DNA of 64,000 nt from positions 9,711,001-9,775,000 of the forward strand of contig CM033405.1 of assembly GCA_019426215.1 (NCBI GenBank). The letters are read 5' to 3'. The position numbers and the translations under genes are program-made. The stretch comes from Buddleja alternifolia. Taxonomy: Eukaryota; Streptophyta; Magnoliopsida; Lamiales; Scrophulariaceae. The notes beneath the pieces were generated by a model that did no database searches, was not told where the DNA came from, and saw nothing but the letters and a program-made list of their open reading frames with translations. Shown in pieces: positions 47,776-58,416 of this stretch (its first letter is position 1; each line of letters begins with the position of its first letter).

Positions 47776-48171
47776 TAAAACTGATCTTTAGGCAATTAAG
47801 GTAGATCACTTGTAGCAAAAATTACCATCAATTAAGGTTGATCAGAACCAAAAAATTTGTTGGCAATATAGGCCAAACATTCAGATCGATATTTCCTAGG
47901 AATTCAAAGCCTTACGTCTCTGATACCATATTGAAACTAAGAAGAATAATTTGTGAAGAGACCATGTCTGTTGAAACTGATAACATAATTTATGTGCAGA
48001 AAAACGTTTCTTCTATTATGAAAATTATATCCAACAGTGTACAAGAGGGTCAACTATATACAACTTAATCTAGCAACAAAAGAGGAAAGGATAATCAGAT
48101 CCCGTAATCATGGGATACACTAACTAAAAGGAAATTAATCATTAATCAGCTTTATTCTAGGGATATAGAAA

Positions 48172-48501
48172 ATTGCCCATTTTTAAGTGTGGGAATCAAT
48201 TTTAAGATACTTCGATAAGTCAATTTCTTATAAATCAAAAAATCATTCATACCAATTTATCAAGATAAAAACTTTTCTTACAAAAAAACACATCTCATCA
48301 AAAGTAATCATTTACATTTTTTTTCCTACAAGAATCTCATTAAAACACACTTTCAATATCATTTCTCTACTCCCGTAAAAAAAAATCCTATTTTGTCACT
48401 ACAAAATGAAAAAATAATACGAAGTGTTCATCCAATCAGGCCTTAAAAGAACTGCTCTTCTCGAAAGAAGAGAAGCTTTGAAACTTTCTTAGTTTTTATA
48501 A
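48172..48501. mobile_element. ~330-bp insertion in the right LTR of the copia element
   Basis: The left LTR runs GGATATAGAAGATCCTAAAA. The right LTR breaks after GGATATAGAA and resumes at AAAAATACAAAAG. No clear TIR. A short hairpin CTCTTCTCGAAAGAAGAG lies near 48455-48475. Nature unknown. Confidence 0.65.
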
Positions 48502-48562
48502 AAAATACAAAAGATCCTAATAAATATCTAATTGTCATAAATCACGTCTTCCTGCAAAAAAC

Positions 48563-49577
48563 CATTTATGTTTCGTGATATATATGAATCAGTTGTCATG
48601 TAGAAAGTTCCATATATTGGTTGAATGTACTTATGTCATGTGACTAATCAAAATCTAATTTTGAATGACACACTACGGGAAATTTTAGCCCAAATTCGGT
48701 ATTGGTCCGACCTCATCAATCATATGGAAAGTATAATACATTTATTTTGTGATTAGTCACTTTCTTTGGAGTTTACACCAATCACATGACAAATGTAATT
48801 CACTTGTCTTGTGAATGCATTAAATCAGGACAAGTCAAATCTGGAGTAGAATTTTCCGACAGACTAGTTGCTCCAAGTTACATACAGAGAATGTGACATA
48901 CCTTTAACTCGCACACGATAATCGATTAATATTGAAACCCTAACTATCTTTCTTGGAATAAGACCAAAAAAATAAAAACACTCTTTCTATTCTATAGAAT
49001 AGAAAAGGCAATCCCATCATTCATCAGGAGAGAGCTTTTCTTCTTAAAAAAAAATTAGCAATTCTTAGTTGAAATTGTCCCGGCTTTGACCCTTTTCCAC
49101 ATGGATCTAAAGCCTTCATCCCATGCATCGCAATTTGCAACCACAGTCCACGCTCATCCATCATGATCAATTTTGCGTTTGTTTTTACCGCTAATTTTGG
49201 TTGCTGCAATTTCTCAGTCATTTGGTGATCGTACTTTTACTTTTGTTTAAATTATGCTAATATGCAATGCTTACTTTTTATTCTTGATGGGCTTGATAAG
49301 AAGTATAATGTGATTATATGACGAATAACAATGAGATGGACGCTTGAAAAACTTTGATATTGAAGAACGAATGTGGCGAAAAGAAATCTTTTCTTGTTAT
49401 TTATTTGGGATAAATACATAAATCTCCCTTGTGATATTTCGAATTAGGTACTTACCTCCCTATGAAAAGAAAATGTATCAAAAAATCCCCTAAGAAAAAT
49501 AATAAAGAAGCAACTTAGCCCTCTACACACCTCACTTGCGCGTCTTGCGAGTGAGTATAATTTTTTTGACTCTTTTA
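48563..49577. other. Intergenic, no gene seen
   Basis: 48556-48585 continues the repeat broken by the copia element (see 37311-37365). Frame 49221-49024 has no recognised domain. 49400-49560 has the 'cctccctatgaaaag/aaatcccctaag' style of relic repeat edges. Confidence 0.5.
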
Positions 49578-50950
49578 TGACACCGCAAGAATGGGATCAT
49601 TTCGATACCGGATGAAAAAAAACGACAAAGCAACAAAGCATCATTTGAGCAGTTTTTTTTTAAAAAATAATGAATTTTTCCTTATTTTCGGCTCATTTTC
49701 CTCCCTATTCTGTGCATTTTTTGGCTTCGACTTTAACACAAATATTGTAGATTGTCTTATGAACTTTGTAACCTCGCAAGAATGGGATCATTTCAATATA
49801 CGGATGAAGAAAAATCCTTTGATGCTTTTTTGCTTTGCCGTTTTTCTTCATCCGAGTATCAAAATGATCCCATTATTGCGAAGTTACAAAGTTCATAGAC
49901 AATCTACAATTTTTGTGTTAAATTCGAAGCCCATATGCACAGAATAGAGAGGCAAATGAGCCGGAAACAAGGAAAAACTAATTCTTTTTTAAAAAAATTG
50001 CTCAATGGATGCTTTATTGCTTTGTCGTTTTTCTTCATCCGGTATCAAAATGATTCCATTCTTGCGGCGTTACAAAGTTCATAAGACAATCTACAATTTT
50101 TGTATCAAAGTAGAATCCCAAAAATGCACAGAATAGGGAGAAAAATTAGCCGAAAACAAGGAAAAACTTATTAATTTTAAAAAAAAAAAACTGCTCAAAT
50201 ATGCATTTTTGCTTTGTCATTTTCCCTCATCTGAGTATCGAAATGATCCCATTCGCGTGGGGTTACAAAGTTCATAAGAATATCTACAATTTTTGTGTTA
50301 AAGTCGAAACTCAAAAATACACAGAATAGGGGAGGCAAAATGAGCCGGAAACAAAGAAAAAGTAATTCTTTTTTAAAAAAAACTGCTCAAAGGATGCTTG
50401 TTTGCTTTGTCGTTTTTTTTCATCCGGTATCTAAATGATCCCATTCTTGCGGCATTACAAAGCTAATAAGACAATCTACAATTTTTGTATTAAAGTAGAA
50501 GGTCAAAAATGCACAGAATAGGGAGGAAAATGAGACGGGAACAAGGAAAAAGTTATTAATTTTTTTAAAAAACTGCTTAAAGATGCATTTTTGCGTTGAT
50601 GTTGTTTTTCCTCATCCGAGTAACGAAATGATCCCATTCTTGTGGGGTTACAAAGTTCATAAGACAATCTACAATTTTTGTGCTAAAGTCTAGGCCCAAA
50701 AATGCACATATAATAGGGAGGCAAATGAGCCGAAAACAAGAAAAAAGTAATTCTTTTTTTAAAAAAATTGCTCAAAGGATGCTTTTTTGCTTTGTCGTTT
50801 TTCTTCATCCGGTATCGAAACGATCCTATTCTTGCGGCGTTATAAAGCTCATAAGACAATCTACAATTTTTGTATTAAAGTAGAAGCCCAAAAATGTACA
50901 GAATAGGGAGGAAAATGAGCCGAAAACAAGGAAAAAGCCGCAAACGGTAA
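49578..50950. repeat. Satellite-like array, ~190-bp units, dimeric order, one inversion
   Basis: One and a quarter units face one way (about 49578-49828). Six then face the other way, with TGCTTTGTCGTTTTTC-type starts at 49831, 50018, 50210, 50402, 50592 and 50788. Odd units carry CATCCGAGTA and even ones CATCCGGTAT, and the A/T spacer and GGCGTTACA/GGGTTACA also alternate. The repeat period is therefore a dimer of about 380 bp. Frames through it are repeat artefacts. Confidence 0.9.
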
Positions 50951-51096
50951 AGCGACTTTCACCAAAAAAAATAAAAATTGATTGAGAAATGGTATTGGTA
51001 AGAACATTTCTCATAGAAACGCTATTACCATATATAAAAATTTGTATTAATTTAATATTTTTTATTAAAATTTGTATTATTTTTTTTAATTTTCCC

Positions 51097-51222
51097 AGAT
51101 AAATAGGGATCCAAGACTTGTGAAACAGACAATTGGAGTCAACTTTCCTAAAAGTCTCCTGTTAATAAATTCTAGTCCACTAACTTGAGATAAACGCAAA
51201 ACCAATGGTCTACCCGCGTGAA
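51097..51222 (+). repeat. Duplicated copy of the LRK10-like promoter segment
   Basis: About 120 bp match 58224-58358 at about 95% (both carry GATCCAAGACTTGTGAAACA and end at CGCGTGAAT). In 58.3 kb this sequence directly precedes the TATA box and start codon of the kinase. Here neither follows. Confidence 0.9.
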
Positions 51223-51511
51223 TTAAAAATTGGAAACTTGGAAATAAATCCCAGTGATTATTTAAATTTATGGTTCAGTCCCTGGCAAAAATTCTAAGTT
51301 ATGCACTCCCTAGTTCAAAATATAAGTTATGATTTACTCTCTATCCACTTGAAAAGATGAAAATGTCCCCAATTTCATTTATTATTCAATCATCTTCTTC
51401 CTCACATCCAATTTTATGGTTCATAGAAACGCTATTGGTTATGATATTTATAAATCTATGCATAAGTGAAAATTTGATTACGTAAAATTTTGCAATTCAA
51501 TATAATCTATA

Positions 51512-51681
51512 TCTATACTATACTAAAAATGTGGATAATTTGGTGTTTCTTCCAATTGTGAGTTGACTAATCTAACCTTACTAATATTAATGTATTACAA
51601 TTAAAAATTTAGGTGTTTCTTCCAATTGTGAATTGACTAATCTAACCTTACTAATATTAATGTATTACAATTAAATTAATT
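51512..51681 (+). mobile_element. Candidate Helitron 5' end with 70-bp tandem duplication
   Basis: A then TCTATACTATACTAAAAATG resembles common plant Helitron 5' termini. A 70-bp unit (GGTGTTTCTTCCAATTGTGA...) is duplicated at 51542 and 51612 with two or three changes. No matching 3' hairpin/CTRR was found downstream. Confidence 0.45.
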
Positions 51682-53618
51682 AATAAATATAAATTAATAA
51701 ATATTACAAAGATATAATACCACTAAGACTCTACATTTCTTAACAACCCTTCATCTGCATAAGCACATTCACGAGTCACTTCAAAGGTAAGGAAATTTAT
51801 GTGAAACATTAAAGTTAAAATGAATGCAATAATGGCATTAAGACCATCACCATCCCAACTTCCAACTCATCTAAATGTTTGAAACCAGCGTCTAATTTTC
51901 TATCATAATTTCTATTACCTATATTTGAAACATTTCCCAACCCATGTGAAAGTCGCACGATCAACAAAAAGATTGGCAATTGTTGTGAAATTATAGATTA
52001 AAGATGAATTATGTTGTTTGAGTAACTTTTGTGAAACTCATTAGAATCAAAAAGCACAAGTTGATGCAAAAGTTTCCATTGCCAAAAAAGTGGGTATTAA
52101 TTTTGATTAAGTCGTTGGAGACTCTTCTGGTTTATCATGTTCTTATCATAATAATTTATTATGACGCCTAATAATCATTTGTTGCATTATTTGAATAATA
52201 AATGTCTATAGCAATTTATTGTTTTATACGAATATTGTTCGAGTTTATGTGTTTTAAGTTTCCTTTTTAGTTTCTCAAAAAAAAAAATCCTTTTTAGTTA
52301 GCCTCCAAACTTGACATAAACATAGTAGTGAAACTGATAAGGGACGATGTCATTTTGTACTCATACTTTAATTATGTTGTTTAAATTTATTAAAAAGAAG
52401 ATTGTATTAGACAAAAAAAGTCGTTGTCTTATGAGGGTGAGGATGAGAAAGAGTTTTCTGTTTTCTACTTCTTATTGGATATTGATATTAACAAAATAGT
52501 TAGTTATTTACTTCTATTATTCTTGGGGGGTTTTTTTTTTTAGTTTCTTTTAGTATAATAGTTTTACTTATTCATTATTTTAATACCATCTTTAGTGTCG
52601 TTATATTCTTTTTATTTACCTATAATTAATAGATTTATGAAAACAATATATTTCATTTGTAGCATGTTAAAGTTTATCAACGAGTATTGCATGATTCATT
52701 ATTTGTTTTTTTGTAGTATCATTAACTTATATATTTGTTCATTCATGAAGAGTTTTATCTTCAAACTTATAACTCTTTTTTTTCAAGGCTTGCGGACAAA
52801 CAATTCTACATTTTCGACAGATTATCCTTTTTTTTAGGAGTTACAAACAGATTATGCTTGGATTTCATAGAAATAAAATCATTGATTTTTTACCTTCTTT
52901 ATTTGGACCTGTTGCACTCCTTTTCATATTTATTTCATAAAAATCCATATAATATGTTGATAGTTGTTAACTTGGCCAACAAATAATATAAGTCTAAATC
53001 TGGAAGAAACGATATTCTGACTAGACTTTGTTTCCATAGTGATAGTTAGTCATTGTTTTCATACTGACGAATACAATTTTTTTTTTGGGATTTTTTAATT
53101 ATAACTTTGTTTTGATGAATATGAAGTGTTAGTATCTATTCGTAAAATTGAATGTGCTTACATATGACTTTGTTTGACATATTTTTGTGTCAGAACATCT
53201 ACAAAAGTTGTAAACATGAAAATATGATAGATCAATGTTCATGAACGTAATTCTAGACAACACCTTTCTTGGTAGAACTTTCATGGATTACATATCCACC
53301 AATGAACTTATTAGAAGTCACGAAACATGTGCCTCGACTTACCTTTGGTTCCATGTGAAAAGACATGCGTTCACATAAAAATGAAAATTTTGCAGTCAAG
53401 AAGGAGAACTTCTACGAGGGTCTTTAATTTGTTGGTAAAATTAAAGAGTCACATTTTGTTAGTCATGTGTAGAAGATATCAGTTGGACATGCAATAATAG
53501 AACTGTTCCACCTATATATGCATGTGAAATAAACTTTTCAAACAGAATAAATGAGCATTTCATACTATTATAACTCAATTTCGCATTACATGTCCATCGA
53601 TCAGTGTATGAAGTATTA
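51682..53618. other. Intergenic, no gene seen
   Basis: AT-rich. Frames at 52595-52986 are rich in F, Y and I with no domain. Confidence 0.55.
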
Positions 53619-54319
53619 TACAGTAAAACCTCTATATAGTAATATCCTCGGGACCGGAGAAAAATATTACTATATGGAGGTTATTCTTAAATAGAGGTTT
53701 ACATATAAAAATTATAATTTTAAAAAAATAACTAATATACATTATACGACACTTGGAAATGTGTCCCTTCATATTTTAAAAACATGAATTTAAAAGATAT
53801 ATAAGATTCATGAATTTTAAAAAAACAATTGTACGTACATCATGCATGTACATTGTGTATATATTAGACTTAGAAGATTCATTCATGTGTGTATCTAGGA
53901 AATGTAAAAAAAATGTATGTTATGCATTTAAAATATTCACTCATGTATGTTGTATCTTCGAAATGTCTTCTCGTTTGTTTTCTTTTTTCTATACATATAT
54001 AAATGCTAGCATAATCATGAATTTCATCATCATTTCAAATCATACATTTTCTACTTCAAGCAAATCATGGCACCTAAAAACAAACGAACTCAAATCAATG
54101 AAAGATATTTTATATAGATATATAAATATATTTAAAATTTAATGTCATTTTATTATTATATGGAGGTAAATTTCTTGAGGATGGTCCTAAAAAAAATGGA
54201 ATATTACAATGTAGAGTTTATTCTTATTTATAACTGGCCCCGAGTTGGGATCCTGATTTTTTATTACTATAAGGAAGTTATTCTTATATAGAGTATTCTT
54301 GTATAGAGGTTTTACTGTA
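53619..54319. mobile_element. Inverted-repeat DNA transposon, non-autonomous
   Basis: TACAGTAAAACCTCTATATA (53619) is mirrored by TATAGAGGTTTTACTGTA (to 54319). Subterminal TATTACTATATGGAGGTTATTC is also mirrored near 54265-54300. The TA on each side could be a 2-bp TSD (Tc1/mariner-like) or part of the TIR. The superfamily is left open. Confidence 0.8.
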
Positions 54320-55737
54320 CATATATAGCACCTAAATACTACACACAACTTAATTAATATATATACATAGGACCTAAGTTTTACATACAATTTTACCTCT
54401 CAACTTAGAGTAAAAAGCAAATTGCACCCCATAAAGTATGGTTTTTGGCACTTTTCACCCTCTAAAAGAAAAACACACACTTTGCAACCTCACTTTCATG
54501 ATTTTGGCAACTTGCAACCTCAATTCAAATTATTGAGGAATTATTTGCATCCACCACCCCTGAGGTATTGCCCTTTGGCAAGTACCTCCCCTCATGTATT
54601 AATAATTGACATCCATCACCCCTATGTGTAAAAAACTATATAAACTATCTTTTTTACCCTTAGTTTATATTTTTATTTCCTATTTTTCATTTCATTTCAT
54701 TCCTTTGTTTTTCTTATTAAATAGAAAAAAGAAAGGTATATAAGTTATGAATATGAAAATTCTGAATTGCAAATAATTCTAATGAATAATTATTTTTAAT
54801 TAGAAATAGCTATAACAAATAATATATTAAAATACCCACATTTTAAAATCTTTTCATTCGAAATAACACAATAAACAAAAATCTAAAAACTGAAAGAGTA
54901 CTTCCGTTTTAATCTCCTTGCTTAAGGACCCACAGATGATTTTGAAGTAGAAACTGAAGAGGTCCTATGCTAAGTCACATAGAGCAGGAGAGGGAGCGGG
55001 AGCGTAAAGCGACAAAATTTGAAAACATTAGGGAGCGGGAGCGCCTTAGAGCGTATATAATATAAATATATTTTAAAGTTTATCTTGTCATATATCTCAC
55101 ATGTTATTATAAATTGTTCAGCCAAATTATCTTTAGATATTATTTTGATAAGATTGTCTCATATTAAAATAAGTATTCGTTAACTTGAATTTTAAAAATA
55201 AGATGATGTGATTGTCTTTTTTAGCACACTTACAAAATATAATATACGATGAAACAAAGAAAATAAAGATTATTATAATAATATTAGTTTTATGTCCCAA
55301 CTCTTGATTGGAAAGGACATCATTGTCTCATCGTCCCGTCGTCAATTGCTACAACTAACTCTAGTAGAATAGGGGCTAAGCTAATTACTGAGAATAAGTC
55401 AGCAGAGAAAAAACGTGGAATGGAATTGGTAGTGGAGCCAGGACGTCGAATGCTACTCTAGAGCCGATTCATAAAGAACCTCTTACTCAACCTGATTGGA
55501 TACTAGGAATAGCATTGAGTTTTCGTCTTGCCCAAAAGGGTGGTGAACTCTGCTTTAGATCATTTGTCTCCGGCTTCCAAAGATTCAAATTTAACATTAC
55601 AAGTTATAGGTATTGATTTTTTTTATAAAATCTATATTTGTTTTCAGTCTTTTTTGTTTTGAGGGCAAATCTTTGACTTATTTTACTACTAAAACAATTT
55701 TCAGTGAATGCATATGAAATGTCAACTATTAATGAAA

Positions 55738-56113
55738 GGGAAAATATCACTTTTAGTCCCATAGGAGTTCGGCCGAAACACTTTTAGTACCAAAGGAATT
55801 TTTTTAACACATTTGGTCCTATTGGACTCAAAATTTGACACTTTTGGTCGCAACCATATGTTTTGGATGGAAAATACCAACGTAAAGCACACACTCTATT
55901 AGAATAAGTGGAATATAAAATAAAAATTATAAATTAAATTCATTTTTGGTCCCCAACCGTTCAAAACACTTGCCATTTTCCGTCAATTTTTTATCTTTTG
56001 GGACCAAGAATGTCACATTTTGAGTCTAATGGGACCAAAAGTGTCAAAAAATATCCTATGAGACTAAAAGTGTTTTGACCGAACTCTTATGGGACCAAAA
56101 ATGAATTTTTCCC
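55738..56113. mobile_element. Mutator-like MITE, copy 2
   Basis: Same family as 38000-38376. Ends GGGAAAATATCAC and, inverted, GGGAAAAATTCA, flanked by ATTAATGAAA on both sides (55728-55737 and 56114-56123). Confidence 0.88.
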
Positions 56114-56949
56114 ATTAATGAAAAATCATTCTTATTTCGTCAAGTGTGGTTCCTAAATTGTAATCCAAGAATTAAGAATTTTAAGAGCGTCATAGAGCGA
56201 AACTCTCAAGCTCGGAGCGCAACAGCGTTACCCCTGTATGGAGAATTATGTGATCTAGGTCCTACGTATTCATTTTTAAGTTATGAATCTCATTGTTTAT
56301 ATTCACATTCATATTAGATATATTTCAAATGTAATTTTTTTTTCAAGTGAATTTTTAAATTTTCTTTATATTTATTTTACTTGTTATTAGTATTACTTCT
56401 ACTTAGAACAAAATAAGAAAAAAATACGAATTAAAAAAGAAGAAGACGAGAATACATTATGGGACACTGAAGTTAAAACAAAATTACTCTATGAGTTTTT
56501 AGATTTTTTTCTATAACATTAATAAGCAATAAAATAAATCTAGATATAAACTTTTTCTTTTTTATAAAAGAAATAAAGCACTACTGATTTATTAAAATAT
56601 TAAAAAATATAATTCAAAAAACACATAAAGGGAATTAGAAAAATAAATATTTAAGTTTATAGTTTGATGTATTGTTTGCTATCCATATTTTTAAATAAAG
56701 GAAACTATTCATTAGAATTAATGAAAAACTCTCCTGAGGATAATTTTTATATCTTTCTTTTTTCTATTTAATAGAAAAATAAAAGAATGAAATGAAAAAT
56801 AGATAATAGGAAAAATATATAAACTAAGGGCAGAAAAGATACTTTATAATTTTTTTACATATGGGGGTGGTTGATGCCAAATTAATTCTAATACATGAGG
56901 GGAGATTCTTGCCAAAGACTAATACCTCAAGGGAGGTGTATGCAAATAA

Positions 56950-57394
56950 CACTACAACAAAAAGTAATATTATTGACAAAATTTGAAGTGACAATGTCAA
57001 AATTGTCACTAGATATACATAATGAGTGACAATAATTTTTATTTTGTCACAATAGATATTTTTAGTGATAAGAGTTTCTTTAAAGTTGTCACTGTTGATC
57101 ATTAGTGATGCCTGTATAGTGACAACTTAGTGACAACACAAATAAAGTGATAACTATAATTGTTGTCAATAAGTTGTCACTATAAGTGTGTCACTAATTG
57201 TCAATATTGGCAACAAATTCCTTGTCATTAATTATCAAAAGTGACAACTTCTATACAAATCTTATTACTATTATACATTTCAAACTTAGTTTTGTGACAA
57301 AGCAAAAATTATTGTCACTATAATTTCATAATTAGTGACAACTTTAAAATTGTCACTTGCCATTTTGTCACTTATGACTTATTTTTTTGTAGTG
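56950..57394. mobile_element. CACTA-type MITE
   Basis: Begins CACTACAACAAAAA and ends TTTTTTTGTAGTG with TAA on both sides (3-bp TSD). The 445-bp body is full of GTGACAA/TTGTCAC subterminal motifs in both directions. No coding sequence. Confidence 0.93.
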
Positions 57395-57488
57395 TAACCC
57401 AATTGTTGAGGGTGCAAGTTGCGAAAAATCATAAAAGTGAGGGTGCTCTATTTTACAGGGTGCAATTTGCTTTTTACTCCTCAACTTA

Positions 57489-58223
57489 ATAGCTCGACGG
57501 AAAGTTAATTCTCTTAGTTGTCGGTCCAAAGAAATTGATATTATCGTGTAATTGCTGTAATAATATTATTATTTTTCTTCTAAAAAATATGGTAGCCACA
57601 AAAAAAAGAAAGAAAAGAAATATAGATATTCAATTATCTCTTTGGTTAAAGTTCTTTGTGGTAATTTGCAATATTAATTTCTTTTTTAATAAAAAATAGT
57701 GTGTTCAAGTGCAACTAGTGAAATAAAATAGGTGACGTTGACTTCAAAATTCACTATTTTTTGCTGCCAAAATCCACCCAAAAGCATTATCTCTCTTATC
57801 ATATATGTAACCCAAGCAACCCACGTTATTCACTAATCAATAATAATGATTCAAGGGTAACAATAAAAATATTTTAATTATCTAACCTACATAAACTTAA
57901 AAAAGACATAACTTGAGTTATTGAAATGTCAATATATAAATCAAGAAGTTCGTGCATAACAATATTTTGGTGAAAAATATTCAATTTTATTCAACCAAAA
58001 TAAGGATTTGATGGTAATGTGTACGATTTAGGAGAAAAGTGCACAAACCTGAAAGTATCAAAGAATCTCCAACGGAATATACTTTTGGATTCCATCGAAG
58101 ATAGGCAAAGGGGGTTCAGTGCAACAATTATCAAAATTAAGTGAGGGTGTTGGGTGTACATTCTCATAGGTCGAGGGGTAAAGTGCTCAGCACACTATAG
58201 GTTAGGGGCTGTTTGCTTTTATA
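57489..58223. other. Intergenic, no gene seen
   Basis: AT-rich sequence between the Mutator-like element and the kinase promoter. Confidence 0.55.
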
Positions 58224-58416
58224 CTAGATATATAGTGATCCAAGACTTGTGAAACAGACAATTGGAGTCAACTTTCCTAAAAGTCTGCTGCTAATAAATT
58301 CTAGTCCCACTAACTTGAGATAAACGCAAAACTAATGGTCTACCGACCCGCGTGAATGATATATATGCACATAATAATTCTGTTTTCGCGTGTCATTCCG
58401 AAAATAATTAATCAAA
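58224..58416 (+). promoter_or_regulatory. Promoter-proximal region of LRK10-like locus 2
   Basis: A TATA box-like GATATATATG lies at 58358-58367, about 50 bp before the ATG. The 120 bp before it are the segment duplicated at 51097. No specific transcription-factor site is claimed. Confidence 0.6.

Larger units (their letters stand above)
44043..48557 (-). mobile_element. Copia retrotransposon, minus strand, without gag
   Basis: Flanked by AAAAC (44038-44042 and 48558-48562). Left-side LTR is 44043-44340; right-side LTR is 47929-48557 and holds a ~330-bp insertion. The PBS (TGGTATCAGAG, minus strand, 47918-47928) abuts the right LTR, and the polypurine tract (CTGGAGGGGGAG, minus strand, 44341-44352) abuts the left. 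Protease begins only about 150 bp from the PBS, so gag has been deleted. Confidence 0.9.
54408..57479. mobile_element. Mutator-like element with nested MITEs
   Basis: Exact 9-bp duplication CTCAACTTA (54399-54407 and 57480-57488) and 22-bp identical termini starting GAGTAAAAAGCAAATTGCAC. The inverted similarity extends several hundred bp inward (for example CATGAGGGGAG/CTCCCCTCATG and the 'tatatttttatttcctattttt' tract at 54670 and its mirror at 56790). No transposase frame. Inside are a MITE at 55738 and a CACTA MITE at 56950. GGGAGCGGGAGCG-type repeats lie at 54985-55050 and 56185-56235, and the rest of 55060-55735 is unassigned. Confidence 0.9.

Noticed and set aside
49591..50883. Open frames of 67-118 codons
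   Set aside because: They lie in the ~190-bp tandem array and repeat the same low-information peptide.
55300..55580. Organelle DNA insertion or captured gene (frame DWILGIALSFRLAQKGG)
   Set aside because: I could not match it to any organelle gene or known domain. Left unassigned.
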